From Kitagawia praeruptora (taxonomy: Eukaryota; Streptophyta; Magnoliopsida; Apiales; Apiaceae), in assembly GCA_037693485.1 (NCBI GenBank), contig CM075351.1, positions 70,334,001-70,398,000 on the forward strand: a stretch of 64,000 nt of DNA, in the 5' to 3' direction. The notes under the pieces were generated by a model. That model did no database searches. It was not told where the DNA came from and saw nothing but the letters and a program-made list of their open reading frames with translations. This document shows positions 46,995-58,100 of the stretch, one piece after another. A program made the position numbers and the translations under genes. Position 1 is the stretch's first letter. Each line of letters begins with the position of its first letter.

Positions 46995-48562
46995 AGTAGT
47001 CGATGTAACAAAGAACAATAAAGATTTGTCACCTCACTTTCTCAGTAGGCTTTCTGACTGCAGACTCACAAGTTATGACCGGGTAATGTGGATAAAAGAA
47101 AAGTACGTGAAGGTTTTATGTGGTTAATTAACATTTCATACAATTATATACATTCTTATATGATATGGTTAATTAACATTTCATACAATTATATACATTC
47201 TTATATGATAGTTTCCTTTTCAGGGTTGCTTGTTTTGGTTCCATATTCAACTTCCATCTTCACAGAAAAAGATTTTGCAGAACTGATTGATTTCTGGAGG
47301 GTTTATATCGCTGTTAGTCCTTTCAGACCGTAAGCTCTGATACGATATGAGTTCTCTCCTTCAGACAGCTATATCAAAAGGGTGTACTTTCAGTGTAATT
47401 GGTGTTGCGCTGCCATGATTATGTTCTTATGGTTGTTTCGCCACCAGAGCCCACATCAAAAGGTTGTACAAGGAAAAGGACCTAAGGATAAAATAAACTC
47501 AGAATTGTTTGATGCAGTGCTTCTCAGAAATGCTGAGTTTGTACCCATGTTTTAGGAGTATTTTGATGGAAATTTATGTCACTTTTGAATTGGCTGAGAG
47601 AAATGTTTAGTTTAGTACACTTGGTTTTGGTGTGATTTTGTTGAATTTTTGCCAAATAGTTGAATTAGAAATGGCTGTAGCATTAAAATTAAAACACCTG
47701 GTGAAGGTTTTTGGGGAATGGGGATGCCGATGGATCAGCTGCCTCCTCCCAACATATGCGAAAGTTCTTGTTTCGACATGTGATTAAGATCAGATTCTCC
47801 ACATCGTATCTCTAATAGTCTAATTGCAGATAATTTCGTCTTGAGATTGTTTTTTTGACCACACAGGCCAGCATGTTCATCAGGTTCATGTAAATTGGCC
47901 CGCAAGAATCGCTGAAAGAGTAAAGTCTCACACAATGATCCAAGTTAGAACTTGTGGTATCTGTAATGCTTAATGAAGAGCTAGATGGCATAATTTGATG
48001 CATTTCTGTGTTTGAAAATAGAAATGTACCCCCATTATAATTTTTGCAACAGATGTTTAGTAAATAGGAGTAATGAATTGCTGGTGGCTTCATGTACACA
48101 TATCTCTTAATGCTAGAATTCTTCATATATGGTATAGTAAAATTAATGATGATCAAACCATCATGTTTCCATCCCCTGTAATATACTTTTAATGTAATTA
48201 TATGCAGTCTTGTTCTACTTTCAAATAAGTTTTAAAATTAACTTTGAACTAAATATATTATCTGATTTCGACAGATTGATAAGTATAAGAGTGAGCGCTA
48301 ATCAAATGGTTGTCTAGACAATAAGAGATGTGAAAAACAAGAAACGGATAATATATTTTTTGGTCAACTAGAAACTGTCAATATCAGGTAATTCTTTTAT
48401 GTGGAACTGAAAGACAAACAAGGGAATGCAAGCAAGAGTTTGATAACATTTAGATGACTGATATAAAATGTGATTGGAATAAGAATCTGTTACATATTCA
48501 GTTGCCTAATCGAATGGGATCGTGAACGACTAACAAGAAGCATGTGCAAAGCGAAATGAAAT
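46995..48562. other. Intergenic stretch, no gene supported
   Basis: It lies between copia-B and the 3' end of the reductase gene. It holds a 45-bp tandem duplication (47121-47210). A possible exon (47224-47333, reading FTEKDFAELIDFWRVY before a stop, after a TTTTCAG acceptor) could be the tail of a gene damaged by copia-B, but I could not join it in phase with any exon on the other side. The rest is AT-rich. Confidence 0.4.
47121..47210. repeat. 45-bp tandem duplication
   Basis: A unit from TGGTTAATTAACATTTCA through ACATTCTTATATGATA occurs at 47121-47165 and again, identical, at 47166-47210. No mobile-element ends are visible. Confidence 0.85.
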
Positions 48563-50377
48563 CTAAAGCCTGGAAGGTAATCCACCAGCAACCACCAATG
48601 TTTCTCCTGTGATGTAAGAAGCGTCATCCGAAGCCAAAAATGCAGTGGCAGAGGCCATGTCTTGAGTTGTGCCAAATCCTTCCAGTAAGATTTTTTCCTC
48701 GATGGCCTTTCTCTACTCGCAAGGCCAAAAAGAAGACTTAAAAAAGTGGTATACAACATTCACTAGTACAAGTTAAAACATCTAGCTGATTTTTTTTTTT
48801 TTTTTTTTTTTTTTGCTAAGTAAAACATCTAGCTGAATTAACCTATAAAACTTACAAGTAGTTCATTTCTTGAGATGTACTCATTCAATCGTGTGGGTAC
48901 GAAACCAGGTGCAACACAGTTTACACGAGTATCAGGGGCCATCTCCGATGCGAGGGCCTTTAACAAGATCAAGAAGTCAGTAGTTTACACCATATATGCC
49001 GAAAAGTGAAAACAGTAAAACTACACACGGAGTAGCAATTGTTTTTACTAAAGAATGATATGGAAATAGGGAGGGCCAATGCATTTAAAACGTAATCTTG
49101 CTTAAGGAATAACTGATGCATAAACGATTATGAATTTTAACATTAGTTATCAGAAAAAATGTACTCCATTTACCTTTGTAAGCCCAAGGAGAGTTGTTTT
49201 TGTAACTCCATACATCCCCTTCAAAAAACCTGGACTGTACGCACCAGCTGAGGAAATGAATATAACAGATGAGCCTTTACTCAAGAACGGAGCTGCATCC
49301 TGCGATAGAGAAAAGAAAACGGAAAAGAACCGAGTAAAATAGAAGGTAAATTTATGAAAGTACTTAAGTTATTTCTGGAACATCAGAGGGAAAATTGATT
49401 TACTTATTGATATGAAACTTTCCTAATAACAAGGTTATAGATGAACATACTGAAAGTAATGAAATTATACTCCGACGACTTTACCTTTACAAGTAGTATA
49501 CCACTTTTCACATTAACTTCCCAAAGCTTATCAAGTAGGGATTCTTCACTGTCCAAAATGCTGCAAGCAGATGGACTCGTAGCAGCATTGGAAACCACCA
49601 CATCTATTTTTCCATATTTCTGAAACCAATTAATTGATTCTCATAAGTTCATAAAACTAGGCGAACAATGAAATTATAGTAATTATTTACTGGAGTTCTA
49701 ACAACTTCAGCACAATGACACAACCATTCGACATTTATGAGCAGAATCTTAGTTTACAGCGTAACACAAAGCAACAATCATTATATGACAAAACAAATAA
49801 GAGTATTAAGAAATCAGAATCTCAGACAAAGCACATGATCTTAGGCAAGTGAGAAATAACAATTCTTCTAGCAAAAGCAGAAATCCCAATGTTTAATCAT
49901 AGTCCTTGATCAAATCATGAAGATAACAGGTAAATTTGAACTATAACCTGAACTGTTGTGTCAATGAGATTCTTTCTTTGTCGAGCATTTGATACATGAC
50001 ACACCAATCCCAGTACTTCGACTCCTTGGGCCTTCAGTTTTTCCACTGCCTCCTCTACATTATTCTATAAAACCATTCAAAACGAATAGCACTCAAACTT
50101 ACTTAGGCTAATACGTAAAATTACCAGTCCATTGAAATTATCATCAAATGCATTTAACTAAACGAAGAAAGTGAAAATCTGTCCAAACAAAAGGGCAAAA
50201 AACATTGATTCAACCAAAAAAAAATTCAACTAGGACTAGATGAGAAACCTGTTTTCGAGAGGAGATGACAACGGAGGCACCTTCTAATCCAAGGCGCTCA
50301 GCGATGCCAAAGCCAATGCCCTGTGTTGAAGCCGAGACAATCACCACCTTCCCTTCAAATCTCTTCGCCATTTTCAT
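48563..50377 (-). CDS. IBR1: IBR1-type peroxisomal short-chain dehydrogenase/reductase, six exons
   Basis: NAD(P)-dependent SDR-fold oxidoreductase. Arabidopsis IBR1 (SDRa) acts in peroxisomal conversion of indole-3-butyric acid to auxin. Exons on the - strand: 50377-50249, 50064-49948, 49619-49485, 49299-49174, 48957-48856 and 48712-48563; all splice sites are GT...AG, all junctions are phase 0, and the protein has 252 residues against 254 remembered for IBR1. Motifs: nucleotide-binding SASTQGIGFG (15-24), NAA (93-95), Asn118, Ser143/144, catalytic Tyr157 and Lys161 (MYGVTK), VAPGFV. The last three residues, SRL, are a type 1 peroxisomal targeting signal. The start at 50377 is the first ATG; a second ATG at 50371 (AAAATGGC) is stronger. 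A gypsy element begins about 220 bp upstream, and the last intron contains a small poly-A retroposon insertion. Confidence 0.93.
48774..48836 (-). mobile_element. Minimal poly-A retroposon insertion with 16-bp target duplication
   Basis: TAAAACATCTAGCTGA occurs at 48774-48789 and again at 48821-48836. Between them are 25 Ts and GCTAAG, which on the - strand reads CTTAGC plus A25. This is the signature of a LINE-driven insertion truncated to almost nothing but its tail, in the last intron of the reductase gene. Confidence 0.7.
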
Positions 50378-50597
50378 TTCTATGCCTATAAAGTTCAACG
50401 CAAGGCAATACTTTATAAAGCAAAAGAAACTATACGAAGGTCACCACCTTTCCTCTAGGGGACTACGCCAATAATAAGCGGATAGACAAGAATTTTGTCT
50501 TAAATATTCCTAGTAATTACATATTCCCTAAACTAGAGATAATTATTCTATATTTCGACAACTTCAATTTCATAGTGCATTAGTGATAATTTATGTG

Positions 50598-51321
50598 TGT
50601 TATAGGGAGAATATTGTATAACAATATTTATGGAGGTTGCTGGATTTATGGAGCAAAATACAGATATTTTGCTATAAGAAGAATTGGGATTAGGGTTTGT
50701 GTGTTTTGATGTGGCTGCTCTTGTATATTGATAATCAGTGGTGAACTGTTTCTCATCCTTTACAAGATGCCTACGTACCCTATTTATAGGGATCAAGCCA
50801 TACGTAGTTCTCTTAGAGAAGAAGTTATCTAGATGGGCTAGGGTTTCTTTGGGCTTGGCTTGGCCCAAATCCACTAGTCATCTCCTTGGGTTGCTTTTCT
50901 ACCCATTTATTCTGTTCATGACCCATAAAGGGGAACTCGCAGCTTGTTTAATGCTATAATTATCTTTACTGGCAAAACTGACTAGATGGTCTCGCATGCG
51001 ACCTCGCTGGGTCTGGCCATGCGAGGCGATCCTCAATGCATGGAGATATCCTACTTATGCGACCTCGCTGGGCCTGACCATAAGCCTTCATAGTAACATG
51101 CTAGGCCACGCTGGTCCTCTAGGCCTCGCTAGACCTCGTGAACTGCGACCCCGCTACTAGGGCTCGCTGGCGATCCCACTGTACAGAAATAACATAATGA
51201 ATCTTTTTATGATGGCGAACTTTAACGACCCATTCTTCATCCCTAGGCCCATTATATGTGATATACCGATATTTTAGCCCATTTGGCCTGTTTAGGACTT
51301 ATGCCATATTCGGGCATAACA
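50598..51321 (-). repeat. 3' LTR (724 bp) of the gypsy element
   Basis: On the - strand it begins TGTTATGCCCGAATATGG and ends CCCTATAACA. It faces the promoter side of the reductase gene, whose first ATG is at 50377. Confidence 0.94.
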
Positions 51322-51337
51322 ACTACCCCCCGAGTCC
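51322..51337 (-). other. Polypurine tract of the gypsy element
   Basis: The - strand reads GGACTCGGGGGGTAGT directly before the 3' LTR, identical to the derivative element at 21434-21449. Confidence 0.87.
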
Positions 51338-51547
51338 ATATTGCCATTAGAAATGCGATGTGGACTCAAAGAATGTCTTCTAGAAATTTGAATGCGAGGC
51401 CAAGGCCCATTATTAACTACTCCTTTATGGGCTCTCGTCGTAGGCCCAATGAATTTGAATAGCTGCTAACAGCTGGCGCGTCTCTAGATCTGGTCACAGT
51501 TGCTGAGATGATGACACGTGTAGCACATCCACCTCTCTCCTTACTAC

Positions 51548-51555
51548 TATATAAA
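51548..51555 (+). promoter_or_regulatory. TATA box of the antisense gene
   Basis: TATATAAA lies about 160 bases upstream of the leader-intron donor, in the right orientation for the antisense gene and outside the LTR. This suggests transcription independent of the LTR promoter. Confidence 0.6.
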
Positions 51556-51705
51556 CCTCAAATTTCAAATCATTTGTTACTTTCCTTATTAACATCATAC
51601 CGAAGTGCTGCCAATTTGCTCCCGGATCAAACAGGAACCCAGCTCGTTGTCAATCAAGAACGAGGCCAATCTTTCTCAAGATCTTCAACCTTTCTTCATC
51701 AAAAA

Positions 51706-52032
51706 GTAAGTTTCTCTCTCTTGTTCTTCATTTGAATGCATGTGTAGCTCGTAATTTTGTAAATATTTGCTTATAATTACATGCGATGCGAGCCTGATTA
51801 ATTGCGACCCCACACACTTAATTTCATGCTGCGAGCCCTGCCTCGCTATACTGAAGAGTGCGACCCCTTTAATAGGTAGACATACGATCAACAATATAAT
51901 TAATGTGCGACACACTCTAACCCTCGTGAGTGGAGTGAGGACACTTAGAACTTTCTCTTTAGACATTTTTTCTTCTTTAAACTTCTTTGATATTCTGTAA
52001 GTGCACACACTAATATTCCACCATCTTTTCAG
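51706..52032 (+). other. Leader intron of the antisense gene
   Basis: Donor AAAAA|GTAAGT and acceptor CTTTTCAG|ATG fit plant consensus well, and the intron (327 bp) ends exactly before the start codon. The donor context is also kept in the 3-kb derivative. Confidence 0.6.
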
Positions 52033-54443
52033 ATGTCTAGCGATAGCTCAAGGACTCCTTCACCTCTCCCTCACATTTCCATTAGCGAACAAGCGGCCGC
52101 GAACATTGCTAAGGCTGCCAGTGCAAGTGACAACTCCTTTAAACTATACATGGACCCTCAATGGTCACAAGAAGATTTCACCAGAGAGACCCCACTAAAC
52201 ACATGGAGAACCAGACGACCCTCCAGCTCGCAAAGTCAATCCGTCAATATTCCCTTAGCTGTTCAATCCTCGTCAGTTCAGGGTGAGGTTGATAAACTAC
52301 TGAAGAGAGGGCAGGAATTCTTTTCCAGCGTCCCCAAGCTTCTTTCTCCTCTCAACAAGAATCTTCTCAACATAAGCCTCATAGTACTGACCAGCACCTC
52401 ATCAATAGACTCCCTTGGCCATGCTTACTACGAGATCGAGGGTGGAGGTGACAACGAGGCGAACTCTGATGACTCCGATTATGAGGAACCCTCCTCTGAC
52501 GATGGCGGCCTCGATGAAGTGGCTAGAGTAGTTAACTTTGAAGATTACAACTACGTTCCTGAAGCTTCCCCACAACCTTACATACCGACCCCTCAACCAG
52601 AGCTAGAGGGTGTTATTTACGTTGGGGGACCTCGCCCTGAGGACATTGAAGAGGGCTCAAAAGTGAAGCCTGATCAACCTCGCATCTTGGGATGCAGGGA
52701 CTTATCCACAATTCTTAATGCTGAGTCCTTGAAAAAGGCGGTCGACACATACAGACCTGAAGGCAAAATTATTCTGCCAAAGGCTTCAATGCGATGCTAC
52801 CGCTTCAATTATACAGAAAACGGAGGAAGGGTGCCTCGTATGGTGTTATCATCTGCCATGATGAAAATCGGTGTCTCCTCGCCTCTCCATCCATTCATCA
52901 GAGACGTGTGTGAGACCTACCACCTTGCTCCCATCCAAATCAATCCCAATGGATATAGAGCAATGATAGGCCTCTACATCATCTATCACAAGTTGAGATA
53001 TCCCCCCTTGATGCAAGGACCATGGGCTACTTTTTGCAATTGAAGAGATGCGGGCCGTCTGACTTCGGCTACGTCTACTTCTCGGTCTGGCCAGAATTTA
53101 ATAAGAAAAACCTTTACCACAGCGCTCCAAGTAACGCAGGCTCATGGAAGGGGCCTTATCTTTACGTTCACGAGGTGCCCAGAATAAAGACTTCATTTAA
53201 CTATCTTCCAGTAGGCCAAGTGCGAACCGTCCTTAAGGGCGAAGAAAAAACACGAGCTGATGATGTGTTGAAGATGCCTCGCGAAGACAGGAATGTACGA
53301 ACCCTCCTTTCCTTAGAAAACCTGATTGAATGCAGATTCCTAAAGGAGGGGATCGTGCTTCCTTCTGAGGTGGGGCCTTCAAGTGCGAGGAAGGCCTCGC
53401 TAAAGAGAAAAATGCGAGAGGAGGCCTCGTCCTCTAAAGTGGTAGTGGAAGAGAGTAAGAATACTTTATACTGTAGTTCAATAACTTCTTTATTATTTTT
53501 GCATCTTTACTTTTTATAATGATTATCTCTAACTGCCTTCCTCTCCCTTTTTTTAGGTATGTCAGGAAGAAGTCGCAGACCCCCTTTCTGCTCAAAAAAC
53601 AAGGAGGCCCCTGTTGAAAATCCTACGGCCACTCCATCCAAGAAGAAAAACGATCTTCCTCCTCCTCCCCCTCCATCGACAACTGTCCAGGTCGCTCCTC
53701 AACCTCCTCAAACGACCCCTGAGCACGTTCCAAAAAAGCGTAAGACTGGTTCTCTGCCTCAGGTAACAAAACCTGCTGATACAACACCAGTACACCATCT
53801 ATATGCTAAGCATGGATACACTCATGCTACTGAAGAGGAGTGCACTGAGTGGGTGGGGGCCGAGCTAATTGAAAACTCTGAGGCGGTTTCCAAATGCTTA
53901 GATGAGGGCTTCATTCGTCAAGCCTCGCATCTGCGCGAGCTAAGATGCGTTGTCTCGGCTAATGAGAGGTTGGAGAAAGAGGTAAAGTCCCTGAAAGCCA
54001 AGGCTGAGGAAGAAAAGAAGCTTATGTTGGAGAGCTACAAGCGAGCCTTGCAGACTGATACAGCGACCCTTCGCTCCGAGCTTAAAAAAGTTGGTGATGA
54101 AAAGACTGCCCTCCATAAGGCTTTAACCGAGGCGGAGCAACTCGAGGAGGAGCTGAAGAAGACACACATGGAGGAGCTAGCGAAGCTGAAGGAGGAGATC
54201 GCTGCTGCCCAAGTCAACCGGGAGGACATCGAGGAAGCCGCCCAAGCTGATTTTATGAAGAGCTTCATCAGGAAGGTTCCTGATTTTGACTGGTCGCAGC
54301 TTGGCCCTGGAAATGCTGAATTCGCTACCGATCTCCGTAAGGAAATCGAAGAAGAAGATGCCAAGAAAGCGGCCATACTTGCTAGTGAAGCTGCTAAGGT
54401 TAATGCTGCCAACCAGGAGAAACCCAGCGAAGCTGCTACATAA
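52033..54443 (+). pseudogene. Antisense extra gene of the gypsy element, spliced, with one frameshift
   Basis: It lies between integrase and 3' LTR, opposite to gag-pol. The ATG at 52033 directly follows a TTTTCAG splice acceptor. The first 330 codons include an acidic stretch, then a domain with SPLHPFIRDVCETYHLAP and NGYRAMIGLY, which matches the 'putative gypsy type transposon' domain (Pfam Transposase_28, from memory). Near 53015 the domain continues one base out of register (MGYFLQLKRCGPSDFGYVYF), so this copy has a frameshift. A 102-bp GT-AG intron (53455-53556) then joins in phase to a third part (to 54443) with a proline-rich start and a long Glu/Lys/Ala-rich coiled coil (about 53930-54430). 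Function is unknown; extra antisense ORFs are reported for Tat-lineage elements. Confidence 0.75.
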
Positions 54444-55181
54444 TTTGCTAATTCTGATAAATTTTGAACTAGGGACGCGGACACCCTTTGAATGTCTCGC
54501 AAGCTGTAATATTCTTTTGATACTTATCCTGATAACTTTATGAAGTATGCTGGGTTCGCATGGCGACCCGATAAATGTTGATAACTTTGCTGATGGTAAT
54601 CACATGATAATTACTTGTCTTCATTCCTTCATAAAATGTCTTTGCTTTAGCTTTATAGATAGCTTGCCTTCTTTTTCTGAAATACTAGCGAAGCTGTTGG
54701 CCTCGCAGCTGCGAAGCTTTCCTTGTAGAATCTGTAGTAGTTTTTTTTAACTTTGCTTAACTTCAAGGTGGACCCTGTCTCTTTGGAATCAAGAATTGCG
54801 ATGCCTTCCTTGCGAGGTCGCAGACACGATCCGGAGATTGAGGTCGCACCTTGACACTTTTCTTTTTTTTTAAAAAAAAACTTTGAAGACATTCCCTCAG
54901 GTCGCAGTAAGTGCACGCTCATGACCTCGTTGACCTGAGGGGTGTTCGGCCTCGCATACGCTGTGCTGGCCTAGTCCTGAAAGTTTTTAACACTGACAAA
55001 AGAATAAAATTGCACAACTTTTTTGGAGAACAAACTTCATATATATAAATACCAGGGACAAAGCCCAACTTTCATTACATCATAACGAGGAGGTGTCTAT
55101 ATGATCACTACCCCCCGAGTACTTTGTATGAATTTATTCATGCTAAGTAGTAGTAGATGGAGACCACCAGGAGCGAAGCTT
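54444..55181. other. Spacer between antisense gene and integrase
   Basis: About 740 bases between the two convergent reading frames' stop codons. It probably holds both 3' untranslated regions and transcription ends. It has repeated GCGAGGTCGCA-like words but no gene. Confidence 0.5.
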
Positions 55182-58100
55182 CTACTGGTAGTATTTTCTC
55201 AAATGTTCTGCATTCCAGGCTCGTGGCATGACCTTATCATCCATATCAGTTAGATAATAAGTCCCTTCATTGATGACACCATAAACTTTATAGGGCCCTT
55301 CCCAATTGGCTCCAAAGACCCCATGAGACGAGACCTTAGTGTTAGGCATCACTCTCCTAAGCACCAAGTCCCCCACGCGAAGATGTGGCACGCGAACCTT
55401 TCCATTATAATACCTTGCGGCTCGCCTTTGATAAGCCGCGAGCCTTAACTGAGCCTCTTCTCTTGACTCTTGAATCATGTCTAAGTAGAGCCTGTGATTG
55501 ACCTCGTTTGACTTGGGGTCGTAATGTTCCCTTCTGAACGAGCCTGACCCTACTTCCACGGGCACCATGGCCTCGCACCCATATGTCAAAGAAAATGGAG
55601 TCTCGCCTGTGGTAGACCTTGGGGTCGTGTTGTATGACCACAAGACCTTTGGTAGCTCCTCGGGCCAATTACCCTTACTTTCCTCCAACTTTGCTTTTAG
55701 GGTATGTTTGATGATCTTGTTGATGGCCTCGGTTTGTCCATTTGTCTGAGGGTGACTCACAGCAGAGAAACTTTTCTTGATTCCCAAACTCTCACAAAAT
55801 TCTTTCATCTCCTTGCTATCAAATTGCTTCCCATTATCTGAAATGAGCTGAAAAGGAATCCCATAGCGACAAACAATTGCTCTGTACATGAAGTCCTTCA
55901 ATTTTTTAACTGTGATGGTAGCAAGAGGCTCGGCCTCGGCCCACTTAGTGAAATAGTCCACAGCCACGACTGCATATTTTACTCCTCCCTTAGCTTTAGG
56001 GAGTTCACCAATAAGATCTATTCCCCACATAGCAAAGGGCCAAGGGCTCATCAACGAGGTGAGGTGAGCAACTGGAGCATTACTGAAATTTGCATATCTT
56101 TGGCACTTGTCACATCGCCTAGCGAACTCAAAAGCATCCCTTTTCAATGTGGGCAAAAAATATCCTTGTCGTAAAATTTTCTGAGCTAGGGAACCACCCC
56201 CCGAGTGATTTCCACATATTCCTTCATGGACCTCTCTCAAAATATAGTTGCATTTTTCACCATCTACACACCTCAAAAGTGGAGTGTTGAACCCTCTTCG
56301 ATACAAGACCTCGTCATAAATAACATAGCGAGCCGCCTGATATTTGACCCTCCTCGCTTCTTTTTTATCCTGAGGTAGCATCCCATTCTTTACATACTCC
56401 CATATAGGGGCCATCCATGTTGACTCCTGGCTCGCTATTTCCATAACAAATTATTCTGGTACACTAGGTTTACTTTGAATTTTCAATGGGATAATCCCAA
56501 GTAAAGTAGCCTCGCGTCACGAACCCATTTTTGCGAGGGCATCTGCTCCTTGATTTTTTTCCCTCCTGATAAACTCCACCTTTACTTGCTTGAATGACTT
56601 CATAAGCCTTTGCACACACCTTAAATATAACTCAATCTGGGGTCCCCTGGCTTGCCATCCACATCCAACATGACCCGTAACCAACATAGAATCGCTATAT
56701 GCATTGAGATTCTCTACTTTCATTTCTATTGCGAGCTTGAGGCCAATTATGAGAGCCTCGTATTCTGCTGCGTTATTAGAAGCCTCGAAGGCGAAGTGAA
56801 CAGCACTACTCAACTTGCGACCCTCAGGTGTAACAAGCTCGATCCCAGCTCCGGCCCCTTCTTTGTTAGATGCCCCATCAACATATAATTCCCACCACGA
56901 GGCTGAATTTTCATTTTTGAGTTTGGGGTCAACCACTTCTGGGATCGCTATGAGGGCCCAGGCATATTCCTCAGATTGGGAAGGAAACTCCAATATGAAA
57001 TCTGCTAAAGCCTGCCCCTTTATTGCACCTCGAGGCTTGTACTCAATGTCAAACTGACTCAGCTCTATGGTCCACTTTAAAAGTCTGCCCGAGGCCTCGG
57101 GTTTATGCATTACTTGCCTGAGTGGGTACGCAGTGCGAACTTGGATACTATGAGCCTGAAAATATGGCCTCAGTTTTCGCGAAGCCAAAACCATAGCATA
57201 GGCGAGCTTCTCCATGTTGGTGTAGCGAATCTCGACATCTAGCAGTCTTTTACTGACATAATATACAGGGAGCTGAAGCTTTTCCTCCTCGCGAACGAGG
57301 ACAGCACTGATGGCATTTTCTGAAACTGCCAAGTAAACAATAAGAACTTCACCTTCATTAGGCTTAGAGAGTAATGGAGGCGAGCCCAGATGCTCTTTTA
57401 TCCTTTGAAAAGCTTCTTCGCACTCAGGTGTCCATTCAAAACTCCTTCCCACCTTCTTGATTGCTTTAAAGAACTCATGGCACTTATCTGATGATTTAGA
57501 AACAAATCGATTCAATGCTGCGATCCTCCCAGTCAGACTTTGTACTTCCTTGACACTTCTTGGCGACCTCATTTCCATCAATGCCTTTATTTTAGCTGGA
57601 TTAGCCTCAATGCCTCTGTGGTTAACAATGAAACCCAAAAACTTTCCAGATTCGACCCCGAAAACACACTTCTGGGGGTTAAGCTTCATTCTGAATTTCC
57701 TCAATATATCGAACATTTCTGCGAGGTGGGCTATATGATCCCCAGCCTCCTTGGACTTCACAAGCATGTCATCTACATAGACTTCCATTGTCTTTCCAAT
57801 CTGCTTCTCAAACATCATGTTAACGAGCCGCTGATAAGTAGCACCTGCATTGAGGAGACCAAAGGGCATCCCAATATAGCAGTAGAGACCTCTGTCTGTG
57901 ATAAACGAAGTGTGCTCCTGGTCGGGGCCATACATGGGTATCTGATTGTACCCGGAATAGGCATCCATGAAACTTAAGAGTGCGTGGCCCGCTGTTGCAT
58001 CTACCAATTGATCAATTCTTGGAAGAGGGAAACTATCCTTCGGGCAATGCTTATTCAGATCAGTAAAATCCACACATGTCCTCCACTTGCCATTTGGCTT

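Noticed and set aside
35093..47333. Host gene split by copia-B, with exons at 35093-35152, 35200-35208 joined to 46995-47082, and 47224-47333
   Set aside because: Splice-like sites are present, but the reading frames do not join in phase and I recognise no protein.
54035..54502. 155-codon ORF on the - strand opposite the coiled-coil part of the antisense gene
   Set aside because: Ser/Ala-rich shadow of the Glu/Lys/Ala-rich coding sequence on the other strand.
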